From Chamaecrista fasciculata (Eukaryota; Streptophyta; Magnoliopsida; Fabales; Fabaceae): DNA of 64,000 nucleotides. The DNA is taken from positions 1 to 64,000 of the forward strand of contig QANZ01007457.1 of assembly GCA_003254925.1 (NCBI GenBank), in the 5' to 3' direction. Under the pieces are notes generated by a model. That model ran no database searches and was not told where the DNA came from. It was given only the letters and a program-made list of their open reading frames with translations. Both the position numbers and the translations under genes were made by a program. Below are positions 47,151 through 57,181 of this stretch, one piece after another. Every line of letters starts with the position of its first letter. Position 1 is the first letter of the stretch.

Positions 47151-48300
47151 TCACATATTTTACAATACATTATCAGCACGCGTGAGCCTTTATCGGTTTG
47201 AGCTTTTGTCACTTAAGCATGAGTCTTTATCGATACAAGTTTTGGTAATTAATCATGAATCTCTTCTGAATTCAATTTTGGATGATTAAGGAGGTAAGTT
47301 AATTATTTTTCAAACTTTCTTGTTATAGTCTCTAAAGGTAAGAAATTTTTATGGTAGCTTGACATTTTTATATTAATTAGTTTATCATTATTGTAATGCA
47401 TTTTATAAGTTTATTATTGGGGTCGTCATCTTAAGATTTGAAAATGTTTTATTTGGCCTGATGATATATATGATTAAGGTTTCATACGAATAAGTAGATG
47501 GCTTGAACCTATATTATATTTTGATTTTCAATTTTATTTGATCAATTATTGTATCCTTACAAAAGATAAGTGCATCAAAAGATTATTGCACATATTGATA
47601 ATTTACTGAGGGCAATAGTGTGACTATTGAAATTATCTAATAATGCCTTGAAGACAATAATTTTACTATTAAAGCTGTGTTATATCAGCCCTGAAGGCTA
47701 ATAGTCAAAATATTTAGATAAAACCTATTAATAGCCTTGAAGGTCAATAGAAATATATTTTGACGAAGTTGTTAAAAATATTTGTCAATAGTTTGAAGAC
47801 ATACATCAATCTAGATATTTGATAGCTTTGAAGGTCAATATCAAAATAAATATTTCATTTTATATATGGTTTGATTGTTGTATTTTTAGATTTGATATAT
47901 TATCGCAATTAAATTTGTGATGTGTTGATATGATTAAACATGGGATTATCAGTAATTTTTATATATTGACAAGTGAAACCTGAAGTTCAAAGAGTATATA
48001 TTTTCTTTGATGTAAATATACATTCCAATACAAGGTGTGATTTTATAAAGTATAGGTATAATTAAATATTGAAGAATTCAAAGTACGTCATAAGTAGAGT
48101 ATATTTATTCTTATAATGAATAATTTTATTTAAAAGAAAGAGAATTGAAAAATCTCTCATAGGTACTCTAGAAGAGTAATAATATATACTCTAGAAGAGT
48201 AAGAATCTAATATCAACAAGATTATAGTTTTTGACATAACCCGAGTAGTGGTTTAAATTTTGGATAATATTAAAGTATGATATCAATATATTCAAAGAAA
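47151..48300 (+). repeat. possible old retrotransposon leader
   Basis: Begins with ACATTATCAGCACGCGTGAGCC, split here only to name it (47168 onward), a word that resembles the start of some plant copia leaders. It continues with dispersed modules GAAGGCTAATAG, GAAGGTCAATAG, GAAGACATACAT and GAAGGTCAATAT between 47640 and 47845. No coding part follows before G2. The assignment is tentative; it could be unrelated AT-rich sequence with simple repeats. Confidence 0.3.
48164..48201. repeat. two copies of a 15-bp palindrome
   Basis: TACTCTAGAAGAGTA at 48164-48178 and again at 48187-48201. Each copy has perfect 6-bp arms around AGA, and the copies are 23 bp apart start to start. Function unknown. 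Confidence 0.8.
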
Positions 48301-48301
48301 A

Positions 48302-48685
48302 TATGAGAATATGATGTGAATAAGTTATTAGAAAATTATATAGATAAAATATGAGATAATTCTTGAAGAACTAAATCTATTTTAATTAATTTATTTATCC
48401 CCTTTATTTCTTTGAATTATATATATCATCCATTTTTGTTTGGTTTATAATTTATATGTTAGTGTATTCATTTATTTCATTCATCCCTTTCATCTATTTT
48501 TATATGTTTTATATTTTTTCCAGTATTAATCATGTATTTATCATACTGTCATATGATTAGGTATCTTGTTGAATTTTATCAAGCTTTCCCAAAGGAAAGA
48601 AAAATGCTATGGAGAAAAAAAAAGTGAATATAATATCAAGCATGTGATCGTATGCTCCAAAAGAGTTTGGGACATGTGGGCATCA
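48302..48685. other. unassigned AT-rich stretch before G2
   Basis: No supported gene or repeat. It ends where recognisable gypsy reverse transcriptase begins. Confidence 0.45.
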
Positions 48686-49170
48686 GACCATGAGTTTCCT
48701 CGACGCCTTCAGCGTATACAACCAGATAAAAATGAACCCAGAGGACGTCGAGAAGACATCTTTCATCACAGAGCTGGGAACATACTGTTATACAATAATG
48801 TCGTTCAGTCTCAAGAACGCTGACGCCACATACCAGAGAATGATGGATCTTTTCTTCAAAGATCACATTGGAAGGAATTGGACGTTTACGTTGATGACAT
48901 GGTAGTAAAAATAAAGGAAGGAGGCAACCACATTGAAGATCTAAAGGAAATCTTCGACCAGCTCAGAAGGTACTAGATGAAGCTGAATCCATCGAAGTGC
49001 GCCTCTGGAGTCAATGGAGGAAAGTTTCTGGGTTTCATGCTTACCCACAAAGGTATTGTGGCAAACCCGGAACAATGCAAAACCATCTTGGAGATGCAAG
49101 CTCCAAAGAAAATTAAGGAGGTCCAGCGCCTTAAGGGCAGGGTAGCCGTCTTGCATAGGTTCCTATCGAG
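48686..49170 (+). pseudogene. gypsy reverse transcriptase (G2)
   Basis: RT motifs in order: SFLDAFSVYNQIKMNPEDVEKTSF, TELGTYCYTIMSFSLKNADATYQRMMD, the region of the catalytic V-D-D-M strand near 48885-48905, then KLNPSKCASGVNGGKFLGFM and ANPEQCKTILEMQAPKKIKEVQRLKG. Upstream fingers of RT and everything before are absent. Fossil piece. Confidence 0.8.
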
Positions 49171-49366
49171 GTAGAAGGTGCAACGCGCCTTATCACCAGC
49201 AATAAAGCTTTTTGCTTTTTGTTTTCCCTTTTTAATGTTCCCTGTCTTATGAACTGATTGTCGCATTTCTTTACATTTTTTCCTTTCATCATGTAAGTCA
49301 CCTTATGGTGCATAAGTATTATTAATAAAATGAGGATTACTAATAAGAAGTTCTCTTTACATTCAG
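49171..49366 (+). other. intron-like block in G2 pol
   Basis: 196 bp of noncoding, T-rich sequence between RT and RNase H coding parts. It opens AG|GTAGAAGG and closes TTTACATTCAG|GT, with a TACTAAT branch-point-like word about 25 bases before the 3' end. Tat-clade Ogre elements are known to carry a spliced intron in their pol region, though at a different place. A chance insertion is the alternative. Confidence 0.5.
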
Positions 49367-49860
49367 GTCCGCTGATAGATGTCTACCTTTTTTCAAAATA
49401 CTAAAAGCGGACTAAAGGTTCGAATGGACAAAAGAATGCGAGGAAGCTTTCCAAGAGCTGAAAAAATACTTGGAAACACAGCCATCTCTGGGAACACCAG
49501 TCAAAGATAAATATATGTTTATCTAGCATCATCAGACGAAGCAGTCAACTTGGCTCTAGTACTAGAAGAGGGTGAGGAGCAGAAAGCCATCTACTTCACC
49601 TGCAAAACACTCACGAGAGCAGAAAAACGATACCATAGGCTGTAAAAATTAACTTTCTCCTTGCTTAAATAAACTAGGAAGTTGAGACAGTACTACCAAC
49701 AGTACTAAATTATAGGCCAAACAGATAGACCCATCAGACAGATGGTTGAGCAACCAGGCATCGCTGGAAGAATGTCGCTTTGGTCAGTAAAAATCACAGA
49801 ATATGGGATAATCTATGAACCAAGAAGAGCAATTAAGGGACAAGCACTAACAGATTTTGT
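49367..49860 (+). pseudogene. gypsy RNase H (G2)
   Basis: ADRCLPFFKILK-type start, KECEEAFQELKKYLETQPSL, LALVLEEGEEQKAIYF and LTRAEKRYHRL, then a connection with YEPRRAIKGQALTDFVAEM. This is the standard RNase H joined to RT in Ty3/gypsy elements. Decayed. Confidence 0.72.
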
Positions 49861-50265
49861 GGCAGAAATGGCAGGGCCGGAGGGCGCTTAGGATTGGACC
49901 TGGAAAATACACATTGATGGGGCATCGTCAAACTCACAACAAGGGGCAGGAGTAGTGATGTACTCTCTAGATGGTTCCATCATAGAACAGTCTATAGAAA
50001 TCAACTTCCCAATCATCAATAACCAGGCATAGTACGAGGCGTTGATAGCTGCCCTAAAGCTGGCAGTGAACATGGGCGCCAAGAAACTTGAAGTTCTAGG
50101 TGACTCCCAACTAGTAATGCAACATATGAATGGTGAATATGAGGTAAAAGATCCAATGATGATGCAATACGCCCAAAAGACAAAGAAAATCATGGAGGGC
50201 GCTGGATCGAAGCCACTTTCCAACACATCTTCAGAGCGAAAAACACTAGGGCTGACGCTTTAGCA
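49861..50265 (+). pseudogene. gypsy second (archaeal-type) RNase H (G2)
   Basis: WTWKIHIDGASSNSQQGAG (first Asp), the NNQAEYE-like region, IAALKLAVNMGAKKLEVLGDSQLVMQ and HMNGEYEVKDPMMMQYA. Same domain as G1 41335-42051. Its presence next to the ordinary RNase H marks the Tat lineage. Confidence 0.78.
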
Positions 50266-51590
50266 AAGATGGCGTCCAAACCAACTAAAGGACGAAGAGA
50301 CTCCATGACCAAAAGAACCTTAAGGGAGCCATCAATCATGGAAAAAGAGGTACTTCCAGCGGAAGAAGTTGAAGATTGGATGACCCCAATATACAAGTAT
50401 TTGTCGACCAACGCCCTACCATCAGACAATAATGAAGCAAGAAAAATAGCCAGAAGAGCAGGAAGATATTTCATAAGGCAAGGTGCCCTCTACAAGAAAA
50501 ACTTCAGTCATCCTGGAGCTAACTACATATCCAAAGAAGAAGCTAAGCGGGTATTGATGGAAGTCCATGAAGGGTTATGTGGAAGCCACCAAGGCCCAAT
50601 GGCCATGAAGAAGAAAATCCAAAGGGTAGGATACTAGTGGCCCACAGTTCAGCAAGACGCCAAAAGCGTAGTCCGATCCTATGAGAAGTGCCAAAAGTAT
50701 GCTAACATGGTTCACAAGCACCCTGCACCTTTGAGCGCCATAACCTCTCCTTGACCTTTTGACCTTTGGGGAATAGACACCGTAGGAACATTCCCAATGG
50801 GAACTTACCAAAGAAAATTTCTCATAGTAGCAGTACATTATTTCACAAAGTGGGTAGAAGCAGAAGCAGTGGCGTCTATCACTACAAAGGCAGTGGAAAA
50901 ATTTGTCTGGAAAAAGATAATAACCAGGTTTGGCGTATCAAACACCCTACTTTCTAACAATGGCACGCAATTCACCAGCAAGAAATTTCCAGGCTTCTGT
51001 AAAGACTGGAGGATCCATCATAAAACCACATCAGTGGAACACCCAGCCACAAATGATCAAGTTGAATTGGCCAACAGAATTGTCATTTAGGGAATCAAGA
51101 AAAGATTGGAATTCGCGAAGGGAAGATGAGTTGATGAACTCCCTTTAGTATTGTGGTCTTACAGAACTACAGAGCAAACAACCACAAAGGAAACACCCTT
51201 TGCCCTGGCTTATGGGCACGAGGTAGTGATACCTGCTGAAGTTGGCATCCCAACAGACAGGATAGTCAATTATCTAGATTCAAATGACTCTAACTCCAAA
51301 CTTGAGGAACTGGACAACCTAGAGGAAAGAAGGCAAGTGGCGGCCATAAAGCAAGCCGCCTATAATCAGATGATTGCAAAAATACCATGACGCCAAGGTC
51401 AAACCACAAACTCTCAAAGAAGAGGATCTGATACTCAAGACCGTGGAAAACAATCGAGTTTATCCCACACATGGAAAGTTGGGTCCAAATTGGGAAGGAC
51501 CATACAGGGTGACAGAAACCCTCCCAGGCAACGCCTTCAAGCTGGAGACAATTGAAGGAAGGCCACTTCCAAATTCATGAAACATGGCTA
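50266..51590 (+). pseudogene. gypsy integrase (G2)
   Basis: Linker MASKPTKGRRDS to FIRQGALYKKNFSHPGANYI, zinc-binding part with EVHEGLCGSHQGPMAMKKK and VRSYEKCQKYANMVHKHP. The catalytic core follows: FLIVAVHYFTKWVEAEAV, FGVSNTLLSNNGTQFTSKKF and TSVEHPATNDQVELANR. The C-terminal part has TPFALAYGHEVVIPAEV, EERRQVAAIKQAAYNQM and KLGPNWEGPYRVTETL, the GPY/F module. It catalyses insertion of element DNA. Broken in several places. Confidence 0.8.
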
Positions 51591-52151
51591 AGCTGAAATT
51601 CTATTTCCCTTAGAGAGGAATATTGTAATATCAAAGAAGGCCCATGAGCCATTTTTCTAAGATTTCATAAATCAATAAAGTACACTTTCAGTTAAACACA
51701 CAATGTTAAATGAATTATCTAAAAGTTGCTCGGGGGGACACCCTCGAAGAAGTAACAAAAAGGCCCTCGAAGGCACCTTGTGAGTATGATACTCACCAAC
51801 CAAGCGGACAACCTCCCTTGGAAGACTAGTCAAAAATCAATGCATAGACATGCAATAAAACGCTTAGAAAAGCGAAGCCATAATGAAGGCAACACATAAA
51901 CATGCAATAAGACGCATAAGAAGCAAAGTAGGAATAAAAGCAGCGCATAAACATGCAATCAACGCTTGAAGGAAAAGAGCAAAGCAAGAGTAAAACTGCA
52001 AGAGGAAACAGTGAAATAAAAACCATAGCACAAATAACGGCAAACAACGCTACCATAAGTTACCAAGTATTCAAAAAATGGCACAAAGGCCAGGAATATC
52101 CAAAAACCAAATAAAGGATTGCAAGCCTTAAATAAAAACTTGAAAAAAAGC
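51591..52151 (+). other. G2 spacer between pol and antisense ORF
   Basis: Noncoding region of about 560 bp with CTCGAAGGCACC words near 51740-51780 and the TTGGTTGG-type word shared with G1 in inverse orientation. It contains the short tandem repeat listed next. The reverse frame at 51826-52056 is hydrophobic by composition only. Confidence 0.6.
51842..51990. repeat. three-copy tandem repeat, about 51 bp
   Basis: Units starting GCATAGACATGCAATA (51842), ACATAAACATGCAATA (51894) and GCATAAACATGCAATC (51944), each followed by an ACGC-containing segment. Imperfect. Short tandem repeats in the pol-LTR spacer are common in Tat elements. Confidence 0.7.
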
Positions 52152-54782
52152 TTAAATGGCTTGAGGGGCGTCCTCATCAACAACTTCGTCAACGTCCTCG
52201 TTGGCAGCCTCGTCATCGCCCTCCTGATCAGCTTCAGCATCAGCAGCCACACTGGAAGTCCCAACAATCGCGGCATCCTAGTTCCCAGATCCATCAGCGC
52301 CAGCAAACTCTTCACCCTCAAGAACCTCACAGTCCTCAAACCAAAGGAGATTAGGTTCTCCTTCAGAAGAGTATCCATCCTGGTCAAAGTTCTCAGGCAT
52401 AGGAGGAATCTTGAGAGCTGGATCAACTTTAAGGGGGTCACGGATAACCCTCCCCTTACTATTTTGTTGGGACATATGCCAGACATCTCAAGACCAGGGA
52501 AACAAAGCTTCAGTTGGGCTATGGCATTCTTGAATCCTAAATAATTATATCAGGAAGCTCTCCATTTCATCTAACACTTGACCATGCTCTTGTAGGCCGA
52601 GAGGGCATCCTCTTTAACTTTAGCCTCACTCTCAAGGTTAGAAACCTTCTGGTTCATATCGTTGAGGACCCTAGAAATCTTAGCAAGTTGCTTTTCTTTT
52701 TCTACAAGTGTCTTCTGGAAAGAGTCACGGGAAACCTTGGTGAAGTTAAGTTCCTCGGTCAAATCCTCGTTTGAACATCGTAGCTTCTTCAAATCATTAT
52801 GAGCGTCATCCCTCTCTGAAATGAGATCCCTCCTAAAGACATTTGACGACAACACTCTCAACGCCACCGCCCACAAAATCTGGCAGGCCTCAACCGAAGG
52901 ATCTCTCACATTCTCCGTAGACGTCCTCGCAAGGTCGTCTCTCTGAGTAGCTGCCACCAAAGATAGGCAGTTGCTGAAAACAGCACTGGAGTCAAAATTA
53001 CTTTACTCAGGAGCAGCAGGAATGAGAGGGACTTCAGTCTCAGGGCGTGGACGCTTCTGCGTACAAGCGGAGCGATCCTTAGGATCAGCAACAACACTCT
53101 TCTTCCCCTTATCCCTAGGATTAGCACCCTTGGCGGTTTGGATAGGGGAGTCAACAGGTTTGTTGATTGAGAGCGACCCAGGTCTGTGAGGAGCAACAAG
53201 AGGCCTATCAATAGAGCATGCCACACCCTTCCCCTTGTCCCTTCGACAACGCCGGGGACCAATGACATCAACCATAGAGCTATCATCGTTCAATGAAACA
53301 AAAGAAGAAATGCTTAAGTAAAAGCAAGCAAATAAAGACCAAAGTAAGTAAAATGACAAATACAAAAGGGACACATACAACGATATTCAAGCATGCGCTT
53401 GGGATCCAAAGGGCTTGTAGTGATTAATCGCAAAGCCGCCAGACGTTTCTCCACAGATAAATTTTCCCAATTACTCTCAAAGGTTCCATAGTGAGGACGC
53501 CGCCAGGACAAAGGAAACTTGGCGTGGTCATCCGACTTGCGAACCAAGAAAGGCCTAGAAGGCCCTGCCTCCTTAATGAACACATATTTCTTTTGCCAGT
53601 TCTTTGGATTACTAACGGCATTAAGCAAACTCTGGGGACGGTTAGGACGCCGGTAGAACGAAACATAACAAAAATCCACCCAACGGGCGTAGAAGTAAAA
53701 TAGAATAAAAGAGCAATAGCGATGACGCCGTCCCTCTGACACTTAGTAATAAAAGCAAGAAGGACGCGCCATCCATGGGCGCTTAACTGCATAGGGCTCA
53801 TGTTCATAAGGTTTAGAACGTCTTTGATGGATGGATGAAAGGGCATGTCTACATCACACTTCCTGAGAACGTCCTCAGCCAACAAAAAACCTCTCTCATC
53901 AATATAAAAGATGTCGAGCGCCTCATCCAAATGACTTAAGTCAGAAATCCCACATCTAGCATATTGACAACGCCCCGAAGCCATCAACTCCTGATTCAAT
54001 GCTCTCAGCTCCGGCACACCAAAATTCTCCAGGCGAAGGTCAGACATGGATGCATCAGTATTCTTCTTGTTAGCTTCAAGAATCCTCGCTTGCAGGTTTT
54101 GACGACGCCAATCAACAATACGGCGTGCATCGAACATTTTCTCATTACGCTCAGGACTACAAATGGACGGCGAATCCTTAGTCGTAGGAATGCATCCCAA
54201 CTTATGGCCCTCGCACAAAACCAATTGGGGTAAGCGAGGAAGTCCACTTCCTCCTCAAAAATCTATTGTCTGGACTCACCAGTACCTATGGTGGACCAAA
54301 ATGGAACATTAGCTTCACCAGTAGTTTTCGGAATCGAGGACGCCTCTACAATAGGCGCTGACTCCATAGGATGAGTTGACGCCAAAACATCACAAACTAG
54401 ATCCTGCCTCGAGGATGCCGCAGAACCAAGAGGTGTGCGTGTTACATCCTTAGGTAACTCTAACGAGGATGCCAACCTATCACGACTACTACCTCCTCGG
54501 TCCATGGGAGATGGAGAAAGAGGCCTAGCAAGCACTGATGGCCTGGGAGTCCGCGAGTCAACACCACCGCCCAGATCTGAAGAAACATGATAGTTATAAC
54601 CTAGCGAATGAAAAACTTTCCTCCACTCACTAGTAAAACCAGGTGAAACACCCTCAGGGAAAAATGGATAATTGGGAAAATAAATGGCGATCGGTTACGG
54701 TTGATCACGGAACCCATACCCAAAATCAGAGGAAGAAGAAGAAGAAGAAGATATGAGATACTTACTTGGATCAAAATCCATA
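52152..54782 (-). pseudogene. Tat-type antisense ORF (G2)
   Basis: Reverse-strand reading region after pol. In order from its start: MDFDPSKYLISSSSSSSS (54782 down; Ser run from a GAA repeat); a Pro/Ser stretch (54535-54263); a domain with HKLGCIPTTKDSP, LDIFYIDERGFLLAEDVL, MPFHPSIKDVLNLMNMSPMQLS and HGWRVLLAFITKC (54224-53760); a second half with YRRPNRPQSLLNAVSNPKNW and KKYVFIKEAG (53742-53400); a basic linker with KRPRPETE (53290-53000); a coiled-coil-like part EKEKQLAKISRVLNDMNQKV (52960-52571); and an acidic tail. The central part resembles the plant 'gypsy-type transposon' family (Pfam PF04195), known from such ORFs. Function unknown. Broken in several places. Confidence 0.7.
53280..53378 (-). 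other. possible intron in the antisense ORF
   Basis: On the reverse strand a T-rich 99-bp block opens with GTATGT and ends GATGATAG. It separates the second conserved half from the basic linker. The translated block is a hydrophobic run unlike its neighbours, as expected for noncoding sequence. Weak evidence from one copy only. Confidence 0.35.
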
Positions 54783-55107
54783 GTGTCAGCAGGAAGCAGA
54801 AAATCCCAGCTAGCAAAAACTTCAAAGTTCCACGAAGAACACGAAGAACTACGAAGAACGCGAAGAACACAATGAGCAAACATCAAACACATATTGCATA
54901 ATAGAAACCAAATTGGAAAAAGAAAGCAAATAACTAACCCGGAATGGGACAACTTAACAATGTTCACAAGGAAGAAGCTCCAGAAGCAACGAAGGAAGCC
55001 CAACAAGGAAGGAAAAATTGCAGGGAAATGGAGGAAAGAAAGAGCGGACGCAGAAGTCAAACTAAAGCAAAGAAATGAGAGAGAGAAAGCAAAAGTGAAG
55101 AAGATGG
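54783..55107 (+). other. G2 flank after the antisense ORF
   Basis: Purine-rich on the + strand (GAAGAAC words at 54830-54870, GAGAGAGAAAGC near 55080). It is probably the upstream region of the antisense ORF and could hold its promoter. The frame at 54894-55127 is Lys/Arg-rich by composition and runs into the P6 LTR, so it is not kept. Confidence 0.5.
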
Positions 55108-57167
55108 TGTTGGAGAATGTGCCCTAGGGCCAATCATTTTATAAATATGTTTTGAACATATTGATTAATTTATGGAGATAAATTAATGGTTATCATATTA
55201 TTAGCATGTTTACTATGATAACAGTCCTTGATTAATTATGAGATAATTAATCTAAACTGTCCCTGGTCGCTCATTCAAGTGGAAACTTGAAATGAACTAA
55301 GACCAGCATGACCTCGGTGCATAGAGATGCATGCACTAGATGCTGGAACGAGAGTCATGGTGCAATTATGTAAAGGGTTACAAGTTGCTGGACTGGCCCG
55401 GAGAGTCCTGCATGGGTTTAGTCATCAGCTTGCCTCTCTTGTACGCCTGTCACGACGCCTTAGACCTGAGGTCATCATTATTCCGGCGTTGCAGTTGTCA
55501 AACTTTGGCTTAGTCTAACGTTGCCCGTAGCAGGGTAGCCATAAGGGCTAGGTACGGGTTTGGTTGATTGCCGTGCTGAGGAATGTGGATTGGCCAAAAT
55601 GGGATTTTGTCCCTCATTAGATGAGAGATATCTAACTGGCGCCCTCGATGAGTCTGTCCAAGGAAATGCGTGGCCACACTGGTAAATGGGACTAACTCAG
55701 GGAATCGAGAAAGTTGAGGTTTGGATTATGGATGACCTTCCTGTGCCTAATCCATGACCAAGATATCGTGTGACAATAGGGTCTATGACAAGGTGGTACT
55801 AAGGTTAAGTCAGTTTTGGTAAAAACGATAACTCACGTGTTTTGGGTAGTCGTGATGGCTTGCTAGAGTCCGCTCACGACTTGTAGGTCATAGAGATGGC
55901 TTACTGCCAACTTCAAGTGGGGCCTGCTGGGTCACACATGAGCAGGATCAGGACACCATTTCAAAGGGACACGAATTAGGGTTAATTCGTGGGTCACTCC
56001 GGTGGCACGATTTAAGACATAGCAAAATGTCTGGGACATTAAGTCTTGTCTTAATTAATCTACAGTTGTGAAATATTTAAATTTGTGGGACAAGTTTAAA
56101 TATAATAATTGTTAAATGATTAATAGGGATTAATTATTTACAATTAAAATATTAGGGAAAATAAATCAGATAAGGTTCCTAAAAGTTAGGAAATTATTGA
56201 TTTATAAAATTCCCCAATATTGGTTTGAGGGTGGCGCCTCATATTGAGTATTTGGATTAATAAAATTGTTTTATTAATTCAAATAATAAATTTGAATTCA
56301 AAAGATATGATGGAGATATTAAAAGATTTGAATCAAATAGATTTGGTGAGATCTCAACCCAGGATCTTTGGAGAATCATGAAATTCCTAATTGTTAGGAA
56401 TGTTTTTGATTTATAAAATTCCAAGATAAAATAGGGGAGAGATGGCGCATTGCTCTATGGGTCCCATGGGAGATTTGATCTTCCATTTGATTCTCAGACA
56501 TTGCATTTTGAATTTGAATTGAAATATTAAGGTAATATTTTAATTGGAAATTCAAGTCCTGGAATTATAATATTATCAGAATATCATGATTTTAGGAATA
56601 TTAAAATCACCAAAAATTATGCTTATATATAGGGTGCAAGTCGACTTGCCCCAACCCTAGCTCACATTGTGATTTTGTCTTCGTCCTTGTAGAGAGAGAG
56701 AAAAATCGACTTTAGCCTTAGAGACAGGAAAATCGACTTTTGCCTAAGTGTTAGGAAAATTCGAATTCCACCATTAAAACTAGGGCTTTTGTGAGAGAAG
56801 AAAAGGCAAGAAGGAGTTCTTGTGGGGGGTTTCTTCTGTGCGCCACTTTTGTTATTGGATTCAAGAAGGAGTTCTTGAATTCAAACACTGTAGATTGGCC
56901 CCTGGTTCTTTTGGAGAAAAGAACGGAAGGCTAGCACCTTGGTGCCCGGAAAACTGTTCGTGTGGATTACTGGCAGAGGGAGAACGCTGAGAGTGGACTC
57001 CTTGCACACGCCTTGTACACCCAACCGATTGAAACTCGTGAGGTATACCACTATCTAAAAGTTTTAAATTCTGGTAGCGGATGCGTTCGGAAATTCAAGG
57101 ACTAGGCGCTTTATTTTAAGTTTTATTTTTCTGCTTCCGCTGCGTTTGGCGCCTAGGATTCCCAATA
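55108..57167 (+). repeat. P6 5' LTR
   Basis: 2.06 kb from TGTTGGAGAATGTGCCC to GGATTCCCAATA. TATA candidate TATATATAGG at 56624. Then TCGACTT words near 56640, 56705, 56730 and a TTCGAA word near 56760, with GAGAGAGA between them. Confidence 0.87.
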
Positions 57168-57168
57168 G

Positions 57169-57181
57169 TGGTATCAGAGCC
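57169..57181 (+). promoter_or_regulatory. primer-binding site (P6)
   Basis: TGGTATCAGAGCC one base after the LTR. Confidence 0.88.

Larger units (their letters stand above)
48686..55107 (+). mobile_element. Ty3/gypsy Tat-lineage element G2
   Basis: Forward gypsy fossil: RT from its middle (48690), an intron-like block, RNase H, second RNase H and integrase to 51590, a spacer with short tandem repeats, then a 2.6-kb antisense reading region (52152-54782, reverse). Dual RNase H plus the antisense ORF place it in the Tat clade. It lacks gag, protease and both LTRs within the window and is broken in roughly ten or more places. It is cut at the right by P6. It resembles G1 at roughly 70 percent of residues by eye, so the two are separate old insertions. 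Confidence 0.82.

Noticed and set aside
44692-48300. Host protein-coding gene in the island.
   Set aside because: No frame of useful length, no motif and no consistent splice structure was found on either strand.
51826-52056. Cys/Phe-rich hydrophobic reverse frame that looks like membrane segments.
   Set aside because: It is produced by a tandem repeat in the G2 spacer and has no counterpart in G1.
54894-55127. Lys/Arg-rich 77-residue frame.
   Set aside because: Composition reflects a purine-rich strand, and the frame runs into the P6 LTR.
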